Source: Eubacterium sp. AF16-48 (GTDB lineage: Bacteria; Bacillota; Clostridia; Lachnospirales; Lachnospiraceae). From it: a stretch of 64,000 nucleotides of DNA. Each line of letters opens with the position of its first letter. Position 1 is the stretch's first letter. Of this stretch, positions 27,560 through 36,553 are shown one piece after another. Position numbers and translations under genes: made by a program. The stretch lies in contig NZ_QUHB01000008.1 in assembly GCF_003479405.1 (NCBI RefSeq), forward strand, positions 62,001 to 126,000. Reading direction: 5' to 3'. Below the pieces are notes generated by a model. That model made no database searches, had not been told where the DNA came from, and saw only the letters and a program-made list of their open reading frames with translations.

Positions 27560-27560
27560 A

Positions 27561-29744
27561 ATGATTGATTGGAAATTAAAAGAAGAAGGATTTGACAAAG
27601 AAAAAATATCGTACCTGGGAAATAAGTTTTTAACAGGTAACGGATATATGGGAGTAAGAGGAACCCTTGCTGAATATGGTAAGGAAAATCTCGCAGCCAT
27701 CAACCTTGCCGGTATTTATGATAAGGTGGGAGATGGCTGGAGGGAGCCTCTTAACGCTCCAAATGGTTTTTATACATATCTCGTTGTTGACGGTGAAGTT
27801 TTAAAATTACCTGATGTTAATCCGGAAGTTCATTACACAGAACTTGATTACAGAAATGGTATTTTCACCAGACATTCAGAATGGGATACGGCAAGAGGAA
27901 AAATCACCTTTGACAGCGAAAGATTTGTCAGCATGAGTGATGTACATTTAGGTGGAATGAAGTTTAAGGTTACTGCTGATTTTCATGCTGATGTAGAAGT
28001 TGTGTATGGTATAGACGGTGATGTGTGGGATATCAACGGACCACATTATGACAAACTTGAATATATCGAAAATGATGTTATCGGCATTATTGGAACAACT
28101 CACGAAAAAGGATATAAAGTAGCTGTATGTGGTGGAGATAAGACAAGTTTCCCTTGCGAAAAGAAGATTAATGTTCATGATAAGAAGGTTCTTAAGAGCA
28201 TTAATTTTGTAACAGATATTAACAAAGAATATGTTATAGAGCGTTTCTTTGGAGTATATACAAGTAAGGATTGCGAAAATTGTGTTGAGGAAGCATCAAA
28301 AGAAGTGACTGTAGCTTTAAGAAACGGTTATGAAGATGCCATAGAGAAGCACAAGGATAAATGGAACAGTCTTTGGGAAAACTCACAGGTAATTGTAGAA
28401 GGTGATGATAAGGCAATGGAAGCTCTTAATTATTCACTTTATCATTTACATTGTATAGCTCCAAGACACACTGACAGCCTTTCAATAGCTGCAAGAGGAC
28501 TTTCAGGACAGACATATAAGGGAGCTGTTTTCTGGGATACGGAAATGTTTATTTTAGATTTTTTCCTTATGACAGAGCCTAAGGTTGCAAAGAGTCTTAT
28601 GAAATACAGAATAGATTCTCTTAGCGGTGCAAAGGAAAAGGCAAAGAGCTATGGCTTAGATGGTGCCTTTTATGCATGGGAAAGTCAGGAAGGCGGATTT
28701 GACGCATGTTCTGATTACAATGTTGTAGATGTATTTACAAAGCGTCCTATGAGAACATTTTTCAAAGATAAGCAGGTGCATATTTCATCAGCAGTTGTTT
28801 ACGGTATTGGAAAATACTTAAAGACAACAGGAGATACATCTATTTTATCAGAAGGTGGTGCTCATACAATTATTGAATGTGCATTGTTCTACTACAGCCT
28901 TTTACTTAAGAGAGCTGTCAGGGACTACTATGAGATACATGATGTAATCGGACCTGATGAATATCATGAGAGAGTAAATAATAATGGTTACACAAACAGA
29001 ATGGCAAAATATACCTTTGAAGAAGCTGTAAACGTTATTAATTTAAAGGATGAATTATCAGAAGAAGAGCAGGAAATCTTAAGTCAGTATGATTTAGATG
29101 ACCTGAAAAATAAATTTACTGATGCTGCAGAGAATTTATTTATCCCTCAGCCAAACGAAAATGGTGTTATACCACAGTTTGACGGATATTTTGATTTAGA
29201 AGATGCAAGCATTGATGAAGTAAGAAGCAGATTATTAGACCCTAAAGAATATTGGGGCGGTGCATATGGTGTAGCCAGCCATACCCAGGTAATCAAACAG
29301 GCAGATGTTGTTACATGGCTTAATATGTTCTCAAAGGAATTTGACTTAGATACAATGTTAAAGAATTTGGAATATTATGAGACAAGAACTGAACATGGTT
29401 CTTCTCTTAGCGCATGTATGTATGCATTGTTAGCATGCAAGTGCAACAGACCTGATAAGGCATATGACTTCTTTATGAAGTCAGCTTCAGCAGATATAAA
29501 GCAGGGTGGTAAAGAATGGGCCGGTTTGGTTTATATCGGTGGAACACATCCGGCAGCCGCAGGAGGTGCTTATATGGTAGCACTTCAGGGATTTGGAGGC
29601 TTAAGCTTTGATGGAGATGAAATCATTGTAAAACCAAATCTTCCGGAAAGCTGGAACAGATTATGCTTCAGAGTTAATTACAATAATAGATTATATGAGA
29701 TTGATATTAACGAAGCAGGAGTCACAAAAAAAGAATTAAGTTAA
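27561..29744 (+). CDS. Second GH65 glycoside phosphorylase
   Basis: A 727-residue cytosolic GH65 enzyme starting one base after the stop of the first, with a poor ribosome-binding site, so its translation is probably coupled. Motifs are GNGYMGVRGTLAEYG, GLSGQTYKGAVFWDTEMF, catalytic acid E467 in IGPDEYHERVNNNGYTNRM, KQADVV and EHGSSLSACMY. It is clearly divergent from its neighbour, so the two likely split the work by chain length or linkage, for example disaccharide and longer oligomer. The product would be beta-glucose-1-phosphate, matching the beta-phosphoglucomutase gene downstream. Confidence 0.85.
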   Translation: MIDWKLKEEGFDKEKISYLGNKFLTGNGYMGVRGTLAEYGKENLAAINLAGIYDKVGDGWREPLNAPNGFYTYLVVDGEVLKLPDVNPEVHYTELDYRNGIFTRHSEWDTARGKITFDSERFVSMSDVHLGGMKFKVTADFHADVEVVYGIDGDVWDINGPHYDKLEYIENDVIGIIGTTHEKGYKVAVCGGDKTSFPCEKKINVHDKKVLKSINFVTDINKEYVIERFFGVYTSKDCENCVEEASKEVTVALRNGYEDAIEKHKDKWNSLWENSQVIVEGDDKAMEALNYSLYHLHCIAPRHTDSLSIAARGLSGQTYKGAVFWDTEMFILDFFLMTEPKVAKSLMKYRIDSLSGAKEKAKSYGLDGAFYAWESQEGGFDACSDYNVVDVFTKRPMRTFFKDKQVHISSAVVYGIGKYLKTTGDTSILSEGGAHTIIECALFYYSLLLKRAVRDYYEIHDVIGPDEYHERVNNNGYTNRMAKYTFEEAVNVINLKDELSEEEQEILSQYDLDDLKNKFTDAAENLFIPQPNENGVIPQFDGYFDLEDASIDEVRSRLLDPKEYWGGAYGVASHTQVIKQADVVTWLNMFSKEFDLDTMLKNLEYYETRTEHGSSLSACMYALLACKCNRPDKAYDFFMKSASADIKQGGKEWAGLVYIGGTHPAAAGGAYMVALQGFGGLSFDGDEIIVKPNLPESWNRLCFRVNYNNRLYEIDINEAGVTKKELS

Positions 29745-29750
29745 TAAAAA

Positions 29751-29780
29751 AGCATTAGAGGTTTTATAATCTCTAATGCT
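29751..29780. terminator. Terminator between GH65 gene and lacI
   Basis: AGCATTAGAG pairs with CTCTAATGCT. The T run is best on the minus strand (AAAAAA before the stem), so it mainly serves the lacI transcript, and the convergent GH65 operon less strongly. Confidence 0.7.
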
Positions 29781-29789
29781 ATTGAACGA

Positions 29790-30803
29790 TTAGGAGATAG
29801 TCCTAACACTGTTACGTTCCGTGATAGATGTGTGAAGTAAAACTTCATATTGTTTTGGTTTCTTATGTTCAAGAAGCTGTAGCATGAAGTCCACTGCTAT
29901 ACGACCTTTAAGGTCCATGTCCTGATGGATGGATGTAAGTGGTGGCTCGATGATGTTGCAAATGCTTAAATCATCGAAACCAACGACGGATACCTGTTCA
30001 GGAATTTTGATTTTAAGCTTATGGAGGTTAGCAATAATGCTACCGGCAAGGGTATCGGCAGTTGTAACAACACCTGTTATCTCAGGATGAGATGCCAAGG
30101 TTTTTGCAATTGCACGGGTTCCTTTTAAGTCCATGCCACATTCGAATACCAGTGATTCATCAAATGGAATACCGGCTTCGGTAAGGGCTGCCTTATAACC
30201 AAGGAAACGTTCCATAAGAACACCACCGTCTTTTATGTGAAGTGAAGCAAAGGCAATCTTTTTATGACCGTTTTGAATGAGATACTTAGTGGATGAATTA
30301 CTTCCACCAAAGTCATCAAGACCTACATTACAGATTCCTTTGTGATGTACATAACTATCAACTAAAACGATTGGTATTTTTAAAGTGCTGATTTCATCAA
30401 AGAATTCATCCTTAAAAATACCTGCAAGGAAGAGACCATCAATATCCCATGTGTGGAGAAAAGCCTGAAGCTGTTCGGCAGTTTCAACGGTGCGAAGCAT
30501 GAGATAATATCCGTTTTCACGGAGAACATGTTCTAATATTCCAATAAACTTTGAGAGGAATGGGTCTTCCATAAAATTAGAGCCTTTATCAGTTACTATA
30601 TGGTTTACGAAACCGATAACTTTTGAGGATCTTGAAACAAGAGAACGGGCAGACATATTTGGGACATACCCAAGTTCTTCAATAGCTGTGTTAATTCTGG
30701 CAACAGTGTCGGCTGAAACGCGACCGGATTTGCCATTAATAACATTTGATACGGTTGTTGGGCTTACCCCTACAACCTGGGCAATATCTTTTATTGTAAC
30801 CAT
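29790..30803 (-). CDS. LacI-family transcriptional regulator of the alpha-glucan locus
   Basis: A 337-residue regulator. The N-terminal helix-turn-helix and hinge (TIKDIAQVVGVSPTTVSNVINGKSGRVSADTVARIN...ELGYVPNMSARSL) lead into a periplasmic-binding-like sensor domain (DGLFLAGIF, VVLVDS-type strands, SVVGFDDLSICNIIEPPLTSIHQD). It lies between the GH65 genes and pgmB. A 19-bp palindrome lies 35 bases before its own start, and two near-identical sites lie at other promoters of the locus. It most likely represses the locus until the glycan or a breakdown product binds (inference). Confidence 0.9.
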   Translation of the reverse strand: MVTIKDIAQVVGVSPTTVSNVINGKSGRVSADTVARINTAIEELGYVPNMSARSLVSRSSKVIGFVNHIVTDKGSNFMEDPFLSKFIGILEHVLRENGYYLMLRTVETAEQLQAFLHTWDIDGLFLAGIFKDEFFDEISTLKIPIVLVDSYVHHKGICNVGLDDFGGSNSSTKYLIQNGHKKIAFASLHIKDGGVLMERFLGYKAALTEAGIPFDESLVFECGMDLKGTRAIAKTLASHPEITGVVTTADTLAGSIIANLHKLKIKIPEQVSVVGFDDLSICNIIEPPLTSIHQDMDLKGRIAVDFMLQLLEHKKPKQYEVLLHTSITERNSVRTIS

Positions 30804-30837
30804 AGTTTATCTAAGTCCTTTCTATAAAATAACGATA

Positions 30838-30857
30838 TTTTACGTTTAACGTAAAAC
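30838..30857. promoter_or_regulatory. LacI-type operator in the lacI/pgmB gap
   Basis: TTTTACGTT-T-AACGTAAAA (30838-30856) is a perfect odd-centred palindrome. Overlapping it, GTTTAACGTAAAAC (30844-30857) matches the operator at 21655 and 35763 with one change. It could control both the lacI gene and the divergent pgmB operon. A possible pgmB -10 (TATAAT) is at 30907-30912. Confidence 0.75.
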
Positions 30858-30969
30858 CATAAGTAAATTCTAGCATTAATAGAAGGATTTTAAAATAGTA
30901 AAAATTTATAATTTAGTATACATTTTTTTTATAGTTATAACCAAAAAATGATATAAAAAGGAGGAAAAA

Positions 30970-31614
30970 ATGCAGGGAGTAATATTTGATTTAGACGGAG
31001 TGCTTGTTTCTACAGATGAATTACATTATCAGGCATGGAAAAAACTTGCAGATGAACTTGGAATCACAGATTTCAACAGAGAGGACAATGTAAGACAAAG
31101 AGGAGTAAGCAGAATGGCATCTCTTGAGGTTGTACTTGAAAAGGGTGACAAAGAATATTCCGAAGAAGAGAAAGTTGAGATGGCAGAAAGAAAGAATGAC
31201 TATTACAAGGAAATGTTACAGTCATTAGATGACAGCGCAGTATTGCCTGGAGCGTTTGACACATTGAAAATGCTTAGAGATAGAGGTATACTTACAGCTG
31301 TTGGTTCTGCAAGTAAAAACGCACCATTAATACTTGAAAAGACAGGTTTATTACCACTTATTGACAAAATAAGCTGCGGACTTGATGTAACGAAGTCAAA
31401 ACCTGATCCTGAAGTATTTTTAGTAGCTGCATCTAAGTTGGAACTTACACCGGAAAATTGCCTTGTAGTTGAAGATGCAAAAGCAGGAATTGATGCTGCA
31501 AAAGCAGGAGGCATGAAATCTCTTGGTGTAGGACCTTTCCATGATGAACTTGGAGCAGACTTTCATTCAAGAACACTGGCAACAGTAGATAATTGGGAGG
31601 AAATATTATGCTAA
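30970..31614 (+). CDS. pgmB: Beta-phosphoglucomutase
   Basis: A 214-residue HAD enzyme that turns beta-glucose-1-phosphate into glucose-6-phosphate. The N-terminal FDLDGVLVSTDELHYQAWKKLA carries the nucleophile and acid/base Asp pair; the cap domain has RQRGVSRMASLEVVL; VGSASKNAP, KSKPDPEVFL and VEDAKAGIDAAKAGG complete the HAD motifs. The product of inverting GH65 phosphorylases is exactly its substrate, which ties it to the genes on the other side of lacI. It overlaps the next gene by 7 bases. Confidence 0.92.
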   Translation: MQGVIFDLDGVLVSTDELHYQAWKKLADELGITDFNREDNVRQRGVSRMASLEVVLEKGDKEYSEEEKVEMAERKNDYYKEMLQSLDDSAVLPGAFDTLKMLRDRGILTAVGSASKNAPLILEKTGLLPLIDKISCGLDVTKSKPDPEVFLVAASKLELTPENCLVVEDAKAGIDAAKAGGMKSLGVGPFHDELGADFHSRTLATVDNWEEILC

Positions 31615-33215
31615 AAGAAAACAATAGCACGGAAACAAAAACAGACAAGCCTATTGGTGGAAAAGCCGGATTTATAATAGGCTGCGTGATAATTTACTGG
31701 TTAGCACTTGGCATTGTGTGGGGCTGTGTAAGCCTTCCGGGTGCAATTGATAAAATGTCACAAAAAAGTGAAATAAAGAACAGCAAAGTAGTTCTTTATG
31801 ATGGACCTAAGTCATTAAAAGATGCAACAGCAGAAGATTTGTCGGTTGTATCAGAAGCAGAAAGAGATATGTCTTTAAAGCATTGTACAGATACTAAGGT
31901 AACTGTAAACGGAAATGACTGTTATGTATATGATACAAACGTAAACAACACACATGCATGGGTTGGATCATATATGCCGAAATTATCAAGAACTCCAATA
32001 ACATATTTTGATTTTGAAGGTACAGTTGAAATTACCGTAAAGGCTGAAAATATTGATATTAAGTCAGTAACAGTAAGACCACTTAAATATGATATTAAGC
32101 CTGAAATCAATACTAAGGATCATACAGTAACATTCCGTGTAAACACACCGGATACATATACTGTAGAATTTAACAACAGCACTCAGAGAGCAGTACATAT
32201 TTTTGCTAATGAGTTAGAAAATCCTGAAGATATTCCTGATGCAAAGGATGATGATGTATTCTACATCGGACCTGGTGAATGGAATATTGAAAACATGGTA
32301 TTATCAGATAACCAGACATTATACATTTCAGGTGGTGCCGTAGTTCATGGTATTGCAAATGCAAACTTTGCAAAGAATGTTACAGTTTGCGGACGTGGTA
32401 TTATTGATAATTCAAACCTTGAAGGATGGAAAGGCAGATCAGCCAGCGTTCCACTTAAGTTTGATAACTGCCAGGATGTAACAATTGATGGTATCATTTC
32501 ATTAAACTCAAATGCATGGTGCCTTCAGGTTTACAACACAATCGGTGCTGACATTAACAATGTTAAGATACTTACAGCAAGACCAAATGGCGACGGAATG
32601 TCAATCCAGTCAACAAAGAGTGCAAAAATCACAAACTCATTTGTTCGTGCATGGGATGATGCTTTAGTTGTAAAGAATTATGATGAAAACTCAGCAAACA
32701 TCAGCTTCAAGAACATTCAGGTTTGGACAGACCTTGCACAGTCAATGGAAATTGGATACGAAACAAACAAAGGTCAGAACGAAAAATCAACAATTACAAA
32801 TGTTTCATTTGAAGATATAACAATTTTACATAACTTCCATAAGCCGGCATTATCAATTCATAACGCCGATGATGCAGCTGTATCAGATATTAAATATAAG
32901 AACATTGTAGTAGAAGATGCAGAAATGGGAAGAGGAGACGGAACAACAGATCTTATCGATTTCTCAATTGTTAAGAATGATAACTGGTCTTCAACACAGG
33001 AAAGAGGAACAATTTCTAACGTAACTATTGATGGATTTAAGGTATTAGATGGTGCTAAGACTTTAATGGTTAAGTTCAAAGGTTATGATGCTGAACACAA
33101 CATTTCAGATGTAACAATTAAGGGATTGAACATTAAGGGTGAAAGCATTACAAATGATTCAAAATGTGTAAGCATTGATGCTAATACAACATCAAATATC
33201 AAGATAGAAAAGTAG
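31608..33215 (+). CDS. Membrane-anchored right-handed beta-helix hydrolase (GH28/GH49-like)
   Basis: A 535-residue protein from the ATG at 31608 (GGGAGG site), overlapping pgmB. One hydrophobic segment (about 20-42) without a cleavage site makes an N-terminal anchor. A beta-sandwich domain follows (about 60-215), then parallel beta-helix coils (about 216-535). The acidic triad NGDG (D329) and WDD (D350, D351) has the 21/22 spacing seen in GH28. GH49 dextranases share the fold and a similar N-terminal domain with closer spacing. Context suggests an alpha-glucan rather than pectin substrate, but this is open. It would act on the outer face of the membrane. Confidence 0.7.
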   Translation: MLKENNSTETKTDKPIGGKAGFIIGCVIIYWLALGIVWGCVSLPGAIDKMSQKSEIKNSKVVLYDGPKSLKDATAEDLSVVSEAERDMSLKHCTDTKVTVNGNDCYVYDTNVNNTHAWVGSYMPKLSRTPITYFDFEGTVEITVKAENIDIKSVTVRPLKYDIKPEINTKDHTVTFRVNTPDTYTVEFNNSTQRAVHIFANELENPEDIPDAKDDDVFYIGPGEWNIENMVLSDNQTLYISGGAVVHGIANANFAKNVTVCGRGIIDNSNLEGWKGRSASVPLKFDNCQDVTIDGIISLNSNAWCLQVYNTIGADINNVKILTARPNGDGMSIQSTKSAKITNSFVRAWDDALVVKNYDENSANISFKNIQVWTDLAQSMEIGYETNKGQNEKSTITNVSFEDITILHNFHKPALSIHNADDAAVSDIKYKNIVVEDAEMGRGDGTTDLIDFSIVKNDNWSSTQERGTISNVTIDGFKVLDGAKTLMVKFKGYDAEHNISDVTIKGLNIKGESITNDSKCVSIDANTTSNIKIEK

Positions 33216-33225
33216 GAGGTGCCAC

Positions 33226-33846
33226 ATGAAGAAAAAAGGAATAATATTAATGGCAGTGCTTTTAGTAGTATTTGTCGGATTGGCTATAGCAGTTAAATCA
33301 GCTGATTCTTCTACAAAAATGGACAAAAAGAATCTAACTGTAGTTACAGCACCGGATCAGAAGGAAGCACAGGAAAATGAACAGTTCACAGTTCCTGAAT
33401 ATAAATCAGCAGAAGTAAAAGGTGAAAACGTTGCTTTAAAGGGTAAAGCAAGTGCAAACGGATACACAGATGTTTACACACCTGTTTACGCAAATGATGG
33501 TGATAGAGATACAACATCATATTGGGAAGGTGCAGGAAAAGGTGATGACGAAATCACAATTGATTTAAAGAAAGTCTACAATGTTCATACAGTAAGACTT
33601 GCAGTTAACCCGGCTACAATCTGGGGTGCAAGAAAGCAGACGCTTTCAATTAGCGTAAGTGAAGATGGAAAAGACTATAAAGAAATAGTTGCATCAAAGG
33701 AATATGAATTTGATCCTAAGGCAGGAAACGAAGTAACAATTCCGTTTGATGAAGTTAAGGCACAGTATGTTCGTGTAACAATTACAAAGAACACAGGTGC
33801 AAAGGGTGGACAGCTCGCAGAGTTCGAAATCTATTCTAATGATTAA
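33226..33846 (+). CDS. Membrane-anchored discoidin/CBM32-type carbohydrate-binding protein
   Basis: A 206-residue protein. An N-terminal hydrophobic segment (about 5-23) anchors or exports it. A polar stretch follows, then one F5/8-type C (discoidin) domain (about 65-205: NVALKGKASANG, DGDRDTTSYWEG, ITIDLKKVYNVHTVRLAVNP, QYVRVTITKN). It has no catalytic module. It sits 10 bases after the beta-helix hydrolase with an AGGAGG site, so the two probably form a surface hydrolase/binding pair. Discoidin domains are known to bind alpha-1,3-glucan in some GH87 enzymes, which fits the locus. The ligand is not shown. Confidence 0.8.
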   Translation: MKKKGIILMAVLLVVFVGLAIAVKSADSSTKMDKKNLTVVTAPDQKEAQENEQFTVPEYKSAEVKGENVALKGKASANGYTDVYTPVYANDGDRDTTSYWEGAGKGDDEITIDLKKVYNVHTVRLAVNPATIWGARKQTLSISVSEDGKDYKEIVASKEYEFDPKAGNEVTIPFDEVKAQYVRVTITKNTGAKGGQLAEFEIYSND

Positions 33847-33875
33847 CTGGTATTAAAGTTAATACTTGCCACATA

Positions 33876-33933
33876 AAAATGCTCATACCATTTGAATTTC
33901 TCTCATTCGTTTAGGTGGTATGGGCGTTTTTTT
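33876..33933 (+). terminator. Terminator after the pgmB operon
   Basis: AAAAATGCTCATACCA pairs with TGGTATGGGCGTTTTTTTA, closing the pgmB-hydrolase-CBM operon. Confidence 0.8.
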
Positions 33934-33960
33934 ATGGATAAAAATAAGCATTTCAAACAT

Positions 33961-33990
33961 ACAAAAAGCGGCTGGTAATAAACCAACCGC
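33961..33990 (-). terminator. Terminator of the sortase gene (minus strand)
   Basis: GCGGCTGGT (33968-33976) pairs with ACCAACCGC (33982-33990); read on the minus strand it is followed by a T run. It ends the sortase transcript. Confidence 0.8.
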
Positions 33991-34006
33991 CAATGTAGCA
34001 TCAATA

Positions 34007-35554
34007 TTAATTGGAAGTTTCTTCTTCCTTAACTTCATAATCTTTAAATTTGATTTTGTTGTCATCCGAAAGAATTGATTGCTTAATAAAGCGCATATAT
34101 CTGTTATAAATCTGTTTAGGTATTCTAAAGACCGCTCTTCTGTGAATGCCCTTAAAGGCTTTCTCTCCAACTTCTTTCAAATGTGTGCCTTTAAATCTTA
34201 CAATTTGGAGTTTTTCGCACTTGTAAAATGCTTTTGTACCTATCTTTTTCAGTGATTTTCCAAATACAATCCATTCAAGTTTTGAACAATTGGTAAATGT
34301 TCTGGCTGGAATTTCCGTAATGTTATCACCAATTCGTACAGTCTTTAATTTGTAAGCATTAGCAAGGCAGTTTTTTGCCATTGATACAACCTTGTATGTT
34401 CGCTTTTCATTTGTAATTTCTGAAGGAACAATTAATTCCTCTACATTTCCGTTCTCGCATCCGACAAATTCAACTTCATCTCTGGACAATACTTTATATA
34501 TGTTACCTTTTTCGGTAAATGTGGTTCCAATAGCTGAAGGAGTGGTATATTCGCCATCGTACCATGACGGCTTTTCAAAAGACATTTCATCTTCAAAAGA
34601 AATAACCGTAGGTTCTTCCCCTTCATATTTGTTATACCAGTCAGACGGATACAAAACATCAGAACGCATAACCGCAGTTGATGTATCTACTTTGGCTGAT
34701 TCTCCTTTACGGACACGCCTTGCAACAACTACCGTTCGGTAATCTCCTATTTCATAGGAACAGGTAGAAAGAAGTAGCAGGTGGTCATTTTCATTAACCT
34801 TAACAGGACACTGATATAAAGAGCGCATTTCTAACTGATAGACAAAATCCATAAATTCATGTTTATTCTTGAAATTACCCTTTAAATATGTAAATCCCTG
34901 ATTAACCTTCATGTCACCGGACAATCTTACATATGCGATAATTTTCCATTTGGCTTCTTTATATATACTGTCAAAAGTGATAACCGGATGTTCCTTATAA
35001 AAATTAATATCTTTATACTTAAGTAGCTGGTGAAACATCATCCCGGTGGAATCCATATTATGTCCGTGAATAAGAATGGACTTGGATGGTTTCTTTACAT
35101 TACAATGACCGTCAACATAAAGGGAACCGTTTTTATCCTTATGACCTTCAAAGTCACGTGTCAAATAAAAGTCAGAACCACTGAAAGCCTGCATAACAGG
35201 ATAGTCAATGTTGGTTCCGGGAATGGTAAGCCATCCTTTAATATCACTATTGTACTCTAAAAGTTTTGAAAATTTCAATAATATACCATTTGAATCTTTC
35301 AGGCCTTTTTGAGATTTGTCCAGAGAAATATCTAACTTTTCTTTCTTTTTACCTTTCTTATCAGTTGTCTGCTCATAATTGTTTGAATCATTAGCCGCAG
35401 CATAATACATCCTTCGGTATTTGTCGGTAACCTTTCGTGAGTATGCAGGCTGTAAAATAAGATAATATATAAGAAATGCAGCGCATCCCACAAACAAAAG
35501 AATGGAAAAAATAACAAGCGAACGTCGTATTATTCTTTTCTTCTTATTAGTCAT
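34007..35554 (-). CDS. Class B-type sortase fused to a BspA-like leucine-rich repeat domain
   Basis: A 515-residue protein. One N-terminal membrane helix (about 12-34); a sortase domain (about 70-290) with WLTIPGTNIDYPVMQ, ILIHGHNM, active Cys C265 in LLSTCSY and Arg in VVVARR. This order and the long insert fit class B. After a linker, residues ~350-490 form leucine-rich repeats of the BspA (LRR_5) type (KLKTVRIGDNITEIPARTFTNCSKLEWIVFG). Sortases join surface proteins to the cell wall; the repeat domain is not part of the usual enzyme. It is divergent from three surface-protein genes, two of which end in anchor-like tails. Confidence 0.85.
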   Translation of the reverse strand: MTNKKKRIIRRSLVIFSILLFVGCAAFLIYYLILQPAYSRKVTDKYRRMYYAAANDSNNYEQTTDKKGKKKEKLDISLDKSQKGLKDSNGILLKFSKLLEYNSDIKGWLTIPGTNIDYPVMQAFSGSDFYLTRDFEGHKDKNGSLYVDGHCNVKKPSKSILIHGHNMDSTGMMFHQLLKYKDINFYKEHPVITFDSIYKEAKWKIIAYVRLSGDMKVNQGFTYLKGNFKNKHEFMDFVYQLEMRSLYQCPVKVNENDHLLLLSTCSYEIGDYRTVVVARRVRKGESAKVDTSTAVMRSDVLYPSDWYNKYEGEEPTVISFEDEMSFEKPSWYDGEYTTPSAIGTTFTEKGNIYKVLSRDEVEFVGCENGNVEELIVPSEITNEKRTYKVVSMAKNCLANAYKLKTVRIGDNITEIPARTFTNCSKLEWIVFGKSLKKIGTKAFYKCEKLQIVRFKGTHLKEVGEKAFKGIHRRAVFRIPKQIYNRYMRFIKQSILSDDNKIKFKDYEVKEEETSN

Positions 35555-35731
35555 GTTTTCCTCCTAAAATGATTATAGACATATGAAAGGTGTTTTGCAA
35601 CGTGAAAATGCAAAAAAAATACACAAAAACCTAGCATATAATACTAAAAAATGAAACACTTGAAAGGTTTTTTTGTAAAAAAGTAACAAAAATATAGCTG
35701 TTTTTTGGTCAATTTCAACCTTTCAAATTCA

Positions 35732-35776
35732 TTGACAAACAATACCTATAATGATAAGATTAGTTTAACGTTAAAC
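35732..35776 (+). promoter_or_regulatory. Promoter and LacI-type operator of the surface-protein genes
   Basis: TTGACA (35732-35737), a 17-bp spacer and TAAGAT (35755-35760), followed at once by the perfect palindrome GTTTAACGTTAAAC (35763-35776). The layout copies that at 21624-21668. It links the surface proteins to the alpha-glucan regulon. Further up, TTGAAAGGTT (35660) and AACCTTTCAA (35717) form a wide inverted repeat of unknown use. Confidence 0.8.
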
Positions 35777-35812
35777 GAAATAAAATGATGTAATAATGTG
35801 GAGGCATTAACA

Positions 35813-36553
35813 ATGAAGAAAATATTGAAAAAAGTTATAGCATTAGCTAGTGCCGTTGCAATGACATTGAGCATGAGTTCATTTGTAAGTGCGGCAGAGG
35901 ATATTGTTTTGGAGGACTCAGGAAGTCCATTCATTAAGACATTTGACCCGGGAGATAAAGGAGATTATATTTATCTGGGTTATGCGTATTGTTTTGAAGT
36001 TGGTCCGGAATATAAGTATTTAAAGATTACATATACCGGTGAAAAGACAGCATTTGATGAACTTCGTTTAGAGTTTGTAATTAATTCAGACCCTGCAGAA
36101 GAAATCAAGCTTACTCCAAAGTGGTTTAGAGAAAATGATGAAGGAACTCTTGTTACAACAGATGGCAAAGAAGTTCCGGCTCCATCAGACAAGGAACAGA
36201 CAGCGGTTATCGACCTTGAAAAGTCAGGAGTTGATTTAAAGACCGGTATCAGAGCTTTCCATATTCATGATACACCGGGCAAAGGCTCATTTAAGATTAT
36301 TGATGCCCGTCTTATGACAAGCCCTGAAGGTGAGGCAGGCTCAGGTGATAGCAATGGTGAAGAAACAAAAAAAGAAGATGAAAACAAGAATGTTGAAATT
36401 GTAACAGACAATGCTAAAAATACATCAACAGGTACAGTTGGTTCAGTTAAACCGGGTGCATCCGGTGTTCCTGTATGGCCAATTGCAGCAGGTGTTGGTG
36501 GTGTCGTAGTAGCAGCTGTAGCATTTGGTATTACAAAATCAAAAAAGAAATAA
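35813..36553 (+). CDS. Cell-surface protein with one copy of an unassigned ~145-residue domain
   Basis: A 246-residue protein from the ATG at 35813 (GTGGAGG site). Signal peptide (1-27); one type-A domain (about 29-172) opening IVLEDSGSPFIKTF and with YKYLKITYTG, WFRENDEGT, VIDLEKSGVDL and AFHIHDT; an acidic/polar stretch; then GASGVPVWPIAAGVGG, a membrane helix and SKKK. The tail looks like a surface anchor, possibly processed by the divergent class B-type sortase, though no LPXTG is present. I do not recognise the domain; its beta-rich pattern and regulation by the LacI operator suggest a glycan-binding module (inference). Confidence 0.8.
   Translation: MKKILKKVIALASAVAMTLSMSSFVSAAEDIVLEDSGSPFIKTFDPGDKGDYIYLGYAYCFEVGPEYKYLKITYTGEKTAFDELRLEFVINSDPAEEIKLTPKWFRENDEGTLVTTDGKEVPAPSDKEQTAVIDLEKSGVDLKTGIRAFHIHDTPGKGSFKIIDARLMTSPEGEAGSGDSNGEETKKEDENKNVEIVTDNAKNTSTGTVGSVKPGASGVPVWPIAAGVGGVVVAAVAFGITKSKKK

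Noticed and set aside
30970-33846. Reading the pgmB-hydrolase-discoidin unit as a pectin operon
   Set aside because: The GH28-like triad alone does not show a pectinase; no uronate genes are near and the rest of the locus is for alpha-glucosides.
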